A DNA stretch of 64,000 bases from an uncultured Clostridia bacterium (GCA_937907605.1 CALCYI010000060.1:1-64000), one strand, 5' to 3'. Counted from the first letter of the stretch, positions 1-7,722 are shown. Program-made: numbers and translations. Notes: a model not told the origin generated them from the letters alone.

Positions 1-336
1 TACGAATGCGCTGCTCTACCAACTGAGCCACAGTAGCGAATTATTGAATTTTTGCCTTTTTGCTGCTATGACCTTCCGTTTACGAATGCGCTGCTCTACC
101 AACTGAGCCACAGTAGCGAATTATTGAATTTTTGCCTTTTTGCTGCTATGACCTTCCGTTTACGAATGCGCTGCTCTACCAACTGAGCCACAGTAGCGAA
201 TTATTGAATTTTTGCCTTTTTGCTGCTATGACCTTCCGTTTACGAATGCGCTGCTCTACCAACTGAGCCACAGTAGCGAATTATTGAATTTTTGCGTTTT
301 TGCTGCTATGACCTTCCGTTTACGAATGCGCTGCTC
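1..336 (-). repeat. 80-bp tandem repeat of tRNA-Thr-like 5' halves
   Basis: Four complete 80-base units begin at 1, 81, 161 and 241, and a partial unit runs from 321 to 336. The units are identical apart from C to G at 296. Read on the minus strand, each holds a tRNA 5' half: acceptor strand GCTACTG, D arm GGCTCAGTTGGTAGAGC, and an anticodon loop TTCGTAA that would give a CGU (Thr) anticodon. It then has GGAAGGTC and about 29 non-tRNA bases. There is no T arm and no 3' acceptor strand. The anticodon stem cannot pair (GCGCA against ACGGA), so no functional tRNA is encoded. The array may continue left of the window. An open frame across 212-634 is a by-product. Confidence 0.85.
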
Positions 337-440
337 TTCTCTCAAAAACATAGTCGCACTGCTCGCTTGTAGCGCTTCGCATTGCTCGTTGTTTTTTCAC
401 CTCAGCGCCGTGCCTTCATCTGCCACCGGCAGCGGCACGC

Positions 441-466
441 CGCTTCGCCCAACTGAGCCACACCAG
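441..466 (-). pseudogene. Diverged tRNA 5'-end relic
   Basis: On the minus strand this reads GCTGGTGTGGCTCAGTTGG followed by a degenerate D arm. It matches the start of the 80-bp units with a different acceptor strand. The bases just upstream (AATAATCC) also resemble the unit's AATAATTC, so the upstream flank was copied too. The rest of 337-648 has no convincing gene; I see only short hairpins and these relics. Confidence 0.5.
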
Positions 467-591
467 CGGATTATTTATAATCTGCATTTACAGCGGCGGA
501 TACTTGTACCGACGCTGAAAGGAGAAACATACGTAGTGATTGTTAGTAAAACGCTTGCGTTTTGCTTTAATCACAGAGAATGTTTGGACGA

Positions 592-604
592 GAGCCACAC
601 CAGC
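592..604 (-). pseudogene. Very short tRNA 5'-end relic
   Basis: The minus strand reads GCTGGTGTGGCTC, identical to the first 13 bases of the relic at 441-466, preceded by a similar AT-rich flank (AACAATTT). The tRNA similarity stops after the first D-stem strand. It is short, so the call rests on its closeness to the other copies. Confidence 0.35.
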
Positions 605-648
605 AAATTGTTAATGCTCATCTATTATATTTGATTCATCCAAAAAAA

Positions 649-1125
649 TCAAGAGTTATTTAATAATTCTATCAAAGTTTGAAAAACGAACTCAACGGAG
701 GACTTTCTTACCTGCTGGCGTCCGATTTCGCCGAAAAGCTTTGTATAGGTTTTGGTTTCTCCGTTAACACTGAAGCCAAAGCAAACCATACCGACGGGCT
801 TCTTTGCCGTTCCGCCGCCCGGTCCCGCTACGCCCGTAACGCCTACGCCGACCTCGGCGCTTGCAGTCTTTGCAACGCCCTGTGCCATTTCATACGCAAC
901 CTCCTCGGAGACTACGCCGTTTTTAAGAATAGTATCGGCGCTGACGCCGAGGAGCTTTATTTTAGCCTCGTTAGCGTAGGTGGTAAAGGACATATCAAGC
1001 ACCTTTGAGGCGTTGGTAACGTTGACGAGCGTGCCGCAGCAGAGCCCTCCCGTGCAGGACTCCGCAAAGGCAATATGCCAGCCCTTTTCGATTAATAAAT
1101 CAACAACCTGTTCCTCAAGTGCCAT
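649..1125 (-). CDS. pncC: Nicotinamide-nucleotide amidase (CinA C-terminal domain family)
   Basis: This 158-residue protein is a stand-alone CinA C-terminal domain. The family hydrolyses nicotinamide mononucleotide to nicotinate mononucleotide and ammonia, which recycles the NMN made by NAD-dependent DNA ligase. Family signatures are visible: AESCTGG near residue 21 and GVTGVAGPGGG near residue 95, followed by KPVG. The length fits PncC rather than full CinA, which is about 410 residues. An AAGGAAG ribosome binding site precedes the ATG. It is the last minus-strand gene before the tRNA-half array, 49 bases beyond the CNNM gene, and no clear terminator hairpin follows. Confidence 0.9.
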   Translation of the reverse strand: MALEEQVVDLLIEKGWHIAFAESCTGGLCCGTLVNVTNASKVLDMSFTTYANEAKIKLLGVSADTILKNGVVSEEVAYEMAQGVAKTASAEVGVGVTGVAGPGGGTAKKPVGMVCFGFSVNGETKTYTKLFGEIGRQQVRKSSVEFVFQTLIELLNNS

Positions 1126-1152
1126 AACCTACTTCCTTTCGTTTTTACAGGG

Positions 1153-1177
1153 TGTGGGCGACCAATGGTCGCCCCTA
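1153..1177. repeat. REP-like GC palindrome
   Basis: GGGCGACC (1156-1163), loop AAT and GGTCGCCC (1167-1174) form a perfect 8-bp hairpin with a TAGGGG flank on the minus strand. The TAG of that flank (1177-1175) is the stop codon of the CNNM gene. From memory, palindromes of the TAGGGGCGACC type are dispersed between genes in gut Clostridia. That is recollection, not a search result. Confidence 0.5.
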
Positions 1178-2473
1178 CGTTTTTTTAGTTACAACGGCAA
1201 ATTCTACAATATGGTTTTTAACGTTCCTTACCGAAATTGAAAGCTCGTCCGTTTCGCATTCAAACGCCTCGCCGTCGTTGGGTACGCGCTGAATAACCGA
1301 GCAGAGCCAGCCGTTAAAGGTATCGTACAAATCGTCATTAGTTAAATCAATTCCGAGGACTTCTGATACGTCGCTTATATCTGCGCTTCCCATAATCCTC
1401 CAGCTATTTTCGGTAATATGCTGTATATCGTTTTGAACTAAGCCCTCGTCCTCCTCGTACATATCGCCGACGAGAGCCTCCATTAAATCGTGGAGCGTGA
1501 TAATTCCCTCAAAGCCGCCGTACTCGTCGATAATAACGGCAAAGTACTTGCGCCCCCTCTGCATCTTTGAAAAGAGGACGTTAGCCTTCATACCCGACGG
1601 GATATAATACGGCTCGTCAAGCGCCTTTGAGATAATGTTCTTCTTCGACTTGTTCTTAAGTCGGAAGTAATCCTTAGTATCGAGAATACCGATAATATTC
1701 TCGTTATTTTCGCGGTAAATCGGATAGAAGGAATGGCGCGTGCGGTAGATAAGCCTGTCCCATTCCTCTATGGGAGAGTCGGCGTCGATTGAATCGACAT
1801 CTATTCTGTGAGTGCAGATCTGGTCAACGTCAATATCGTTAAAATCAAAAACGTTCTGAATAATATCGTTTTCGTACGCCTTAATCGTCCCCTGCTCACT
1901 GCCCTGGGAGAGCAGCATTCTGATTTCCTCCTCGGTAACCTTATCATCGTGCTCATTGGGATTAATACCGAAAAGCCTCAGTACTATATTGGTCGAGGCG
2001 GTGAGGATAAACACTATCGGCTTGAACACAATGGACACGCCGTAAAGCACGCCCGACATACCGAGCGCCATTGACTCCGCCTTTTTCATCGCGATACGTT
2101 TAGGCACGAGCTCGCCGAACACGAGATTAAAATACGCGAGTATAATCGTAATAACGACTACTACTATTGTATTCAGAGTTATCGTATTAATACTTACGCC
2201 CGTTTTAAGAATTGCATTTACAACGGGAGCGGCAAAGCTGTCGGCGGCAAAGGCGCTTGAAAGAAGCCCTGCAAGCGTAATCGCAACCTGAATAGTAGCA
2301 AGAAAACGCGACGGTTCGGCAACAAGCTTAGAAAGCCTGCCCGCTTTTTTATTACCCTCGGAGGTAAGCTGGCGCAGGCGAGCGTCGTTCATGGATATTA
2401 CCGCAATTTCCGCGCTTGCAAAAACCGCGTTTAAAAAGATTAAAACTAAAAGTAAAATTATTTTTCCTATCAT
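1175..2473 (-). CDS. CNNM/CorC-HlyC family membrane protein with CBS pair
   Basis: The 432-residue protein has a CNNM (DUF21) transmembrane domain over about residues 1-190 with four hydrophobic segments, a CBS pair at about 200-330, and a C-terminal CorC_HlyC domain at about 345-430. Bacterial relatives are linked to Mg2+ or Co2+ efflux or tolerance, though many carry an old hemolysin label. The segment GELVPKRIAMKKAE is typical of the family. The ATG overlaps the folD stop by one base (TAATG), which suggests translational coupling. The stop codon lies in a REP-like palindrome, so the last residues may have been trimmed or replaced by that element. Confidence 0.9.
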   Translation of the reverse strand: MIGKIILLLVLIFLNAVFASAEIAVISMNDARLRQLTSEGNKKAGRLSKLVAEPSRFLATIQVAITLAGLLSSAFAADSFAAPVVNAILKTGVSINTITLNTIVVVVITIILAYFNLVFGELVPKRIAMKKAESMALGMSGVLYGVSIVFKPIVFILTASTNIVLRLFGINPNEHDDKVTEEEIRMLLSQGSEQGTIKAYENDIIQNVFDFNDIDVDQICTHRIDVDSIDADSPIEEWDRLIYRTRHSFYPIYRENNENIIGILDTKDYFRLKNKSKKNIISKALDEPYYIPSGMKANVLFSKMQRGRKYFAVIIDEYGGFEGIITLHDLMEALVGDMYEEDEGLVQNDIQHITENSWRIMGSADISDVSEVLGIDLTNDDLYDTFNGWLCSVIQRVPNDGEAFECETDELSISVRNVKNHIVEFAVVTKKT

Positions 2474-3324
2474 TATTTTATATTATTCTGAAGCTTAGCG
2501 GCGGTCAGAGTATTACGCATCAGCATTGCAATAGTCATAGGTCCTACACCGCCCGGAACGGGGGTGATGAAGGAGCATTTATCCTTAACGTTGTCAAAAT
2601 CAACATCGCCGCAGAGCTTGCCGTTTTCGTCCCTGTTCATACCGACGTCAATAACAACCGCGCCGTCCTTTACCATATCGGCGGTAACGAACTTTGCCCT
2701 GCCGACAGCGGCAACGAGAATATCCGCGGATTTTGTGATTTCCTTTAAATCAACGGTTTTTGAATGGGTAATCTCAACCGTTGCGTTTTCGTGTAAAAGA
2801 AGCATCGCCATCGGCTTGCCAACGATATTGCTCCTGCCGATTACTACCGCCTTTTTACCCGTTAGGTCAGTACCCGTACTGTGAATAAGCTCCATTATGC
2901 CCGCGGGAGTACAGGGCAGGAAGTTATACTCCCCTATCATAATAGCGCCGACGTTGACTGGATGGAACGCGTCTACGTCCTTTATCGTCGCGATACGGTT
3001 AATAACCTCTTTATCGTCAAGGTGCTTCGGAAGCGGAAGCTGACAAAGAATACCGTTAATTCTTTCGTCTGCATTAAGCCTGTCCACGAGGGCGTTAAGC
3101 TCGTCCTGAGTGGTTTCGGCGGGAAGCGCATATTTAACGCTGTAAAAGCCGCACTCCTCGCACGCCTTTTCCTTATTCCTTACATATACCTGAGAAGCGG
3201 GGTCGTCGCCCACGATAATAACAGCAAGTCCCGGGGTTATTCCCTTTTCTTTAAGAAGCTCGCATTCCGCTTTAACCTGCTCCTTAACCGCCTTTGATAC
3301 TGCTTTTCCGTCTATAAGCTGCAT
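2473..3324 (-). CDS. folD: Bifunctional methylenetetrahydrofolate dehydrogenase/cyclohydrolase
   Basis: FolD interconverts 5,10-methylene-THF, methenyl-THF and 10-formyl-THF in the cytoplasm and supplies one-carbon units. The 283-residue protein shows YVRNKEKACEECG (catalytic Lys region), ILCQLPLPKHLD, the NAD(P)-binding VVIGRSNIVGKPMA, and TPVPGGVGPMT near the C-terminus. The frame can open at GTG 3333, but that codon is inside the AAGGTG ribosome binding site (3336-3331) of ATG 3324, six bases downstream. I therefore start at 3324. The ribosome binding site overlaps the lgt stop, and the stop overlaps the CNNM start, so the three genes look co-translated. Confidence 0.95.
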   Translation of the reverse strand: MQLIDGKAVSKAVKEQVKAECELLKEKGITPGLAVIIVGDDPASQVYVRNKEKACEECGFYSVKYALPAETTQDELNALVDRLNADERINGILCQLPLPKHLDDKEVINRIATIKDVDAFHPVNVGAIMIGEYNFLPCTPAGIMELIHSTGTDLTGKKAVVIGRSNIVGKPMAMLLLHENATVEITHSKTVDLKEITKSADILVAAVGRAKFVTADMVKDGAVVIDVGMNRDENGKLCGDVDFDNVKDKCSFITPVPGGVGPMTIAMLMRNTLTAAKLQNNIK

Positions 3325-3334
3325 ATTCTTCACC

Positions 3335-4270
3335 TTATGCTTTCTTAGTCTTCTTTTCCTTTTTTGGTCTTTCCTCGGGGATAATTGGGAGCATTGACTG
3401 CGGGAGTGTTCCCTTCTTGCACCTTATCATAAAGTAGATGAAGAACGCGAGCGCAAAGATAACGATAACGCCCGAAAGGAGCTGGGATACTCTTATCGTA
3501 GTATTCGCAACGTAGAGAGAGTCCGTCCTCATACCCTCGACCACCATTCTTTCAGCGCCGTAAAGAACGCCATAGAGCATAAAGATTTCGCCCTTGAACT
3601 TTCTGTGCTTGGTTACGATAATATGAAGAATAATAAAGCTGATAAAGCACCACACGCTCTCATACAGGAATGTCGGGTGAACGGGCAGTTCGGGATTGAC
3701 CTCCATTCCCTTTGCGGAAAGCTCCGCAGCGGTTTCCTGTAGCGTAGCCTGAATCTTAGGCGACCACATACGGAAAAGCGCGGTGGTTGTATTAGCGCCG
3801 AAGGCTTCCTGATTAAAGAAGTTGCCCCAACGCCCGAAGCCCTGTCCGATTAAAAGACCGAGCGCGCCTAAATCAAGGAGATTGAGGAAGTTGATTTTGC
3901 CTATTTTGCAGCCTATTGCCGCACCTATTAACGCGCCGATAATTCCGCCGTAAATAGCAATACCGCCGTGGTGTATCATAGGGATTTCCTTAAGATTCTG
4001 AGAATAGTAATCCCACATAAAAGCGACATAATATATCCTCGCGCCGATAATACCGAATATAGTTCCCCATATAAGCACGTCGGTCATACCGTCGAGGCTC
4101 ATCTTCCACTTCCATGCGCCGCGTCCGCCGTAGAGCACGGCAAGTCCGAAGCCGAGCGCGATAACAATACCGTAAAAATGAACGTCAAAATTGCCGATTG
4201 AAAAGGCTATCGACGGCAAGTCGAACTCAATGCCGAGCCCCTCAAAGACAACGTGAGTAAAATCAGACAT
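3335..4270 (-). CDS. lgt: Prolipoprotein diacylglyceryl transferase
   Basis: Lgt moves diacylglycerol from phosphatidylglycerol onto the lipobox cysteine of prolipoproteins in the membrane. The 311-residue protein has about seven hydrophobic segments. It carries the family signature GQGFGRWGNFFNQEAFG near residue 143 and the conserved HHGGIAIYGG near residue 100. The C-terminus is a Lys-rich cytoplasmic tail. A GGAG ribosome binding site lies seven bases before the ATG. The window encodes likely lipoprotein substrates, the proteins at 33287 and 39049. It heads the lgt-folD-CNNM cluster. Confidence 0.95.
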   Translation of the reverse strand: MSDFTHVVFEGLGIEFDLPSIAFSIGNFDVHFYGIVIALGFGLAVLYGGRGAWKWKMSLDGMTDVLIWGTIFGIIGARIYYVAFMWDYYSQNLKEIPMIHHGGIAIYGGIIGALIGAAIGCKIGKINFLNLLDLGALGLLIGQGFGRWGNFFNQEAFGANTTTALFRMWSPKIQATLQETAAELSAKGMEVNPELPVHPTFLYESVWCFISFIILHIIVTKHRKFKGEIFMLYGVLYGAERMVVEGMRTDSLYVANTTIRVSQLLSGVIVIFALAFFIYFMIRCKKGTLPQSMLPIIPEERPKKEKKTKKA

Positions 4271-4335
4271 AGTATATCTCCTAAATCAATAATATATTAT
4301 ACTATACCATATTGTTTTCACGATTTCCATATTAA

Positions 4336-4566
4336 TTATAATAAAATACCTAAAATAAGGGACAAAAGCTCCTCGGATACGCTCTCGCGCTCGATAATAT
4401 ACAGTATAAAAAGCGCAAGGGCTATTTCCTTAGGATTCTCGAGCGAGCAAAGCATTGAGCTTAAGGTTACGCTTTTTTCCTCGTGAGAAACGCCCTTTGC
4501 CCTGCTCTGCATTTCCCTCACACGTTTTTTAGCCTCGTTAATATCGTTAAAATTATACTCCGCCAT
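4336..4566 (-). CDS. Small protein of unknown function
   Basis: This 76-residue protein is not recognised. The N-terminal half is charged and helical (NDINEAKKRVREMQSRAK). The C-terminal half has a hydrophobic stretch (IALALFILYIIERE) and ends LLSLILGILL, so it may sit at a membrane or helix bundle. A good AAGGTGAGAG ribosome binding site precedes the ATG, which argues that it is real. It lies upstream of lgt on the same strand with a 65-base gap, and diverges from the phosphodiesterase gene. Confidence 0.6.
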   Translation of the reverse strand: MAEYNFNDINEAKKRVREMQSRAKGVSHEEKSVTLSSMLCSLENPKEIALALFILYIIERESVSEELLSLILGILL

Positions 4567-4578
4567 TCTCTCACCTTA

Positions 4579-4607
4579 TTGATTAAATAATTTATTTGAT
4601 GTATAAT
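4579..4607 (+). promoter_or_regulatory. Sigma-A promoter for yfcE-like gene
   Basis: TTGATT (4579-4584), a 17-base spacer and TATAAT (4602-4607) lie 28 bases before the ATG of the phosphodiesterase gene. The start site would be near 4614. Confidence 0.7.
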
Positions 4608-4634
4608 TGTATGAGACAGTATGGAGGATTATGA

Positions 4635-5096
4635 ATGAGAATAGTTGTAACGAGCGATACTCACCGTGCCTCGAGAGATTTTTTCAATATTATTGACAGA
4701 CACGAAAAGAACGCTGACCTCTTTATAAATCTCGGCGACAGCGAGAAAGAAATTGAATTACTCGAAATGTCGAATCCGAAAATTAAAATTAAATGCGTAA
4801 GCGGTAACTGCGACTGGAGCAGCACCGCGCCGATTGAGCAGATAATCGAGTTTAACGGCAAAAGAGTTTTCTTTACGCACGGTCACAAATACCACGTTAA
4901 ATACGGCTACGGCGAAATTCAGCGCAGGGCAAAGGAGCTCGGCGCGGACATCTGCCTTTTTGGACACACGCACGAGCCGTACACGGAATTAGTCGACGGA
5001 ATATATTATTTAAATCCCGGGGCGGTATGCCACGGCTCGTACGGAATAGTCGACGTGGTGCCCGGCGGAATAATGGCATATACTCTTAAAATATGA
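4635..5096 (+). CDS. YfcE/MJ0936-type metallophosphodiesterase
   Basis: The 153-residue protein is a single calcineurin-like phosphoesterase domain. Metal-site motifs appear in order: SDTH (residues 7-10), LGDSE near 34, GNCDW near 58, THGHKY near 78 and FGHTH near 109. Relatives hydrolyse phosphodiesters with Mn2+ or Mg2+; the natural substrate is not known. GGAGG at 4623-4627 selects ATG 4635 over the out-of-frame ATG 4631. It is nine bases upstream of the transporter gene and likely co-transcribed with it. Confidence 0.9.
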   Translation: MRIVVTSDTHRASRDFFNIIDRHEKNADLFINLGDSEKEIELLEMSNPKIKIKCVSGNCDWSSTAPIEQIIEFNGKRVFFTHGHKYHVKYGYGEIQRRAKELGADICLFGHTHEPYTELVDGIYYLNPGAVCHGSYGIVDVVPGGIMAYTLKI

Positions 5097-5105
5097 GGTG
5101 AGAAT

Positions 5106-6446
5106 ATGGAAAAGAAAAAGGCAGGCGCGCTCGGCGCGAGAACCTGGAGCTCAATAGTTATCTTCGGTCTGGTCGGGCAGATAGCGTGGATTGTTGAAAA
5201 TATGTATTTTTCACGCTTTATGCAAAACGAGATAACGAGAGCGCCGTACGCAACTACGCTACTTGTGGCGTGGTCGGCAATCTTTGCAACGCTTTCTACG
5301 CTTATAGGCGGAGCGCTGTGCGACAGAACGGGAAAAAGAAAAATCTTTATTTCCGCGGGCTACATAGTATGGGGCTTTACAATCGCGATGTTCGCCCTCG
5401 TGCCTATGAATCCGAGCACGGATAAGGTGCTGCCGCTCGTAATACTCGTTGTGGCGATGGACTGCGTTATGTCAATAATCGGCTCAATCAGCAACGACGC
5501 GGCGTTCAACACCTGGGTTACCGACGTTTCGGACACCTCAAACCGAGCGAGAGTGGATACGGTGCTTGCGGTAATGCCGCTCTTTTCAACGGCTATCGTA
5601 TTCGTAGGCTTTGACAGTCTTACTAACGAAAACGCAACTCCTGCGGACTGGAAAAAGTTCTTCGTAATTCTCGGTATGATTACGACGGTGGGCGGTATTA
5701 TCGGGCTTATTCTTATGAAGGACAAGGCGGGATTAAAGCCGAATAAGGAAAATGCCTTTATTTCGGACTTTACCTATTCCCTTCAGCCGAAGGTTATCAA
5801 AGAAAACAAAATGCTCTACTGGTGCCTTGCGGGCAATATGGTATCGGCAATCGGCTACCAGGTTTACGTAAACTACCTTTTCAACTTAGTTGAGGGTACT
5901 ATGAAGATTAAGGACTATATAATTCCGATTGCGATAATCGGAGTGGTCGCCGCCGTAGGCTCGGTTATCGTTTCAGCGCTTATGGACAAATTCGGAAAGA
6001 AGCATTTTTACTATCCCGTAATAGTCGCGGGTATCGCAGGCAGCGTTATAGTCTGGGCTTCAAAGTTCTTAATAGGCAAAAATGAAAAAGCGCTTATCGC
6101 CGTGCTGATAGTCGGCGGAATACTGCTCGTTGGGGTTTCGCTCGTAATGGCGGGGCTCTTCACCGCTTCTTACAGGGACTACATTCCCGAAGGCAAAGAG
6201 GGACTTTTCCAGGGGTGCAGAATGGTAATGTACGTGCTCGTACCGATGGTCGTTGGTCCGCTCGTTGCGCAGTTCATAATCAATATGGCAAACAGAGGAG
6301 TTACCGACGAAGCGCAGATTGTATATCCGATGGAACTCTTCCTCGGTGCCGCGTTCGTAATGCTCTTCTGCTTCATACCCGCAACTATTGTAAGAAACAA
6401 TCAGCCCAAGCATCACGAGGAATTGCTCAAAGAGCTTGAAAAATAA
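5106..6446 (+). CDS. MFS transporter, GPH (glycoside-cation symporter)-like
   Basis: The 446-residue membrane protein has about twelve hydrophobic segments and an MFS loop of the type GGALCDRTGKRK near residue 68. The layout and early motifs resemble the GPH/melibiose-type MFS_2 group, which imports sugars with Na+ or H+. No substrate can be read from the sequence. The ribosome binding site GAGGTGAGAAT precedes the ATG directly after yfcE, and an intrinsic terminator follows at 6488. A drug or peptide carrier of the same fold cannot be excluded. Confidence 0.8.
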   Translation: MEKKKAGALGARTWSSIVIFGLVGQIAWIVENMYFSRFMQNEITRAPYATTLLVAWSAIFATLSTLIGGALCDRTGKRKIFISAGYIVWGFTIAMFALVPMNPSTDKVLPLVILVVAMDCVMSIIGSISNDAAFNTWVTDVSDTSNRARVDTVLAVMPLFSTAIVFVGFDSLTNENATPADWKKFFVILGMITTVGGIIGLILMKDKAGLKPNKENAFISDFTYSLQPKVIKENKMLYWCLAGNMVSAIGYQVYVNYLFNLVEGTMKIKDYIIPIAIIGVVAAVGSVIVSALMDKFGKKHFYYPVIVAGIAGSVIVWASKFLIGKNEKALIAVLIVGGILLVGVSLVMAGLFTASYRDYIPEGKEGLFQGCRMVMYVLVPMVVGPLVAQFIINMANRGVTDEAQIVYPMELFLGAAFVMLFCFIPATIVRNNQPKHHEELLKELEK

Positions 6447-6487
6447 AAAAAGAGCTGTCGATAGGACACCCGTCACAAAGAATTTTA

Positions 6488-6525
6488 ACAGACTGAAAGA
6501 CAATTCTCTTTCAGTCTGTTTTTTT
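6488..6525 (+). terminator. Intrinsic terminator after the GPH transporter
   Basis: ACAGACTGAAAGA (6488-6500) pairs perfectly with TCTTTCAGTCTGT (6507-6519) around loop CAATTC, and is followed by TTTTTT. Confidence 0.9.
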
Positions 6526-6575
6526 CGGATTTGGCAGTACAAATCCTATACACTCTACAATCTGCTACATAATTC

Positions 6576-6604
6576 TTGACTTATATTTCTAATAATGCTA
6601 AAAT
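6576..6604 (+). promoter_or_regulatory. Sigma-A promoter for the leader RNA and coiled-coil gene
   Basis: TTGACT (6576-6581), a 17-base spacer and TAAAAT (6599-6604). The predicted start, 6-7 bases on, is about 6611. That is the first base of the closing stem of the leader described next. Confidence 0.75.
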
Positions 6605-6610
6605 AAAAGT

Positions 6611-6730
6611 GCGAAACCAATTGAATATTTTATAACTCGGTGAGGTACGCTATTTTTATCTCTTTTGATAAAAATGCATACTCTTTATTTGACGTACTTT
6701 AACGAGTTATTGTTCAAATTGGTTTCGCAG
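6611..6730 (+). ncRNA. Folded 5' leader RNA, unrecognised class
   Basis: Nested pairing is visible. P1 is GCGAAACCAATTGAA (6611-6625) with TTCAAATTGGTTTCGC (6713-6728). P2 is ATAACTCG (6632-6639) with CGAGTTAT (6703-6710). P3 is a hairpin of about 17 pairs joining 6642-6660 to 6667-6683 across loop TCTTTT. An alternative pairing joins AGGTACG (6643-6649) to CGTACTT (6693-6699), which P3 would exclude. The RNA would start at P1 and is followed by a terminator hairpin 21 bases later. This is the layout of a cis-acting regulator. I do not recognise the family. Confidence 0.6.
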
Positions 6731-6750
6731 CTATGAGTTATGCGTTTTTG

Positions 6751-6776
6751 GCGCAGCTTGTAGCTGCGCATTTTTA
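6751..6776 (+). terminator. Leader terminator (possible attenuator)
   Basis: GCGCAGCT (6751-6758), loop TGT and AGCTGCGC (6762-6769) are followed by ATTTTTATT. The 5' arm is partly duplicated as CGCAGCT at 6726-6732, at the foot of leader stem P1. The 3' arm could therefore pair upstream when P1 is open. The coiled-coil start codon is 25 bases beyond. Confidence 0.75.
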
Positions 6777-6800
6777 TTATTATAAGGAGAGTTAGGAACT

Positions 6801-7694
6801 ATGACGCATGAAGAACAAGTTAACGCATTAAAAAAAGCTTTTGATTTACAAACCTTAATAATCGAAAAGCAAAATGAATTCTCACTTTTATCGCAAAAAC
6901 GATACAAAGAAAAGCCTTTGCCGCCAACGAAGCCGCAAAAGCCGGTTTATGAAACTGTTCCGTATCCTGAGGTAAAATCAGAAATTACGTTTACAGAATA
7001 CTTAAAAACAGAATCTACGTGGTTGATATCATTAGTATTTTGGCCTTATCTTTTGTATTTGTATTTTAAAGGATACAAATCTGCAAAAACAAACGATATT
7101 GAAAGAATAAAACAATCAGAAGAGTATAAGCTAAAATGTAAAGAAATTGACGAAGAAAACGCTAAAAGAGATGCAATAGCAGAAAATGAATTGAAAGAAA
7201 AAATGACAAGTTATAACGAGGAACTTGATAACTATAATACTGTTACTGTACCTCAATATGAAGAAGAATTGAAAGCATGGACAGACAACCATAATAAACA
7301 ACTCAATGATTTGAAGAATACCGTTGACAAAGCATCTAATGAATTAACGGCTTTATATGAAGAAACAAATATTCTTCCGCTTCAATACAGGAAAATAGAT
7401 GCAATAGAGTATATTTATAATATCGTTGCTTCTTCAAACGATTATGACGTTTTCAAAGGCATCGAATCATACGAAAAGAAACTATCAAGAGATTTAGAGA
7501 AAGAAAGAATAAAACAGCAAGAGAAAGCAAATGATTTGGCATTATTAAATGCTCAACTTGCAAACGAACAAAACGAGTTGTTAGCAGAGCAAAATTCAAT
7601 CGCAGAGCAAGCGAGAAAAGACGCCAGAAATGCAGAAATTGTAGGCGCAATTCAAAGGCATAAAACAAACAAAATATTAAAAGACAGGCATTAA
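6801..7694 (+). CDS. Coiled-coil protein with one membrane segment, unknown function
   Basis: The 297-residue protein is not recognised. Residues 1-35 are a charged helix, 38-58 are proline-rich (PLPPTKPQKPVYETVPYP), 74-90 form one hydrophobic segment with Trp and Tyr (WLISLVFWPYLLYLYF), and about 100-285 are an almost unbroken Lys/Glu/Gln-rich coiled coil. Codon and residue use is more AT- and Lys-rich than in neighbours, which suggests recent gain. AAGGAG lies 11 bases before the ATG, slightly far. It is a single-gene unit behind a structured leader and a terminator, with a second terminator after it. Function is open; phage, partition and envelope scaffold proteins can look like this. Confidence 0.75.
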   Translation: MTHEEQVNALKKAFDLQTLIIEKQNEFSLLSQKRYKEKPLPPTKPQKPVYETVPYPEVKSEITFTEYLKTESTWLISLVFWPYLLYLYFKGYKSAKTNDIERIKQSEEYKLKCKEIDEENAKRDAIAENELKEKMTSYNEELDNYNTVTVPQYEEELKAWTDNHNKQLNDLKNTVDKASNELTALYEETNILPLQYRKIDAIEYIYNIVASSNDYDVFKGIESYEKKLSRDLEKERIKQQEKANDLALLNAQLANEQNELLAEQNSIAEQARKDARNAEIVGAIQRHKTNKILKDRH

Positions 7695-7722
7695 TTAACA
7701 TTTATGTCGTTAATTCAAATAC

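Noticed and set aside
1..336. CRISPR-like array
   Set aside because: The 80-base units are contiguous and whole units are identical, so there are no unique spacers. The unit is tRNA-derived.
212..634. 140-residue plus-strand frame
   Set aside because: It runs through the tRNA-half repeats and relics, and its first part is a translated repeat. No ribosome binding site or family features.
6460..6487. TAGGACACCC and AACAG near the GPH terminator, also seen at the end of the 34018-34323 element
   Set aside because: Only about ten bases match in a row and no second arm is present, so chance is likely; I would not call a second copy.
6632..6710. M-box (magnesium) riboswitch resemblance: GGTGAGG followed by a 3' TTAACGAG-like stretch
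   Set aside because: The large conserved internal loops of the M-box are absent and the element is too short, so only a loose word match remains.
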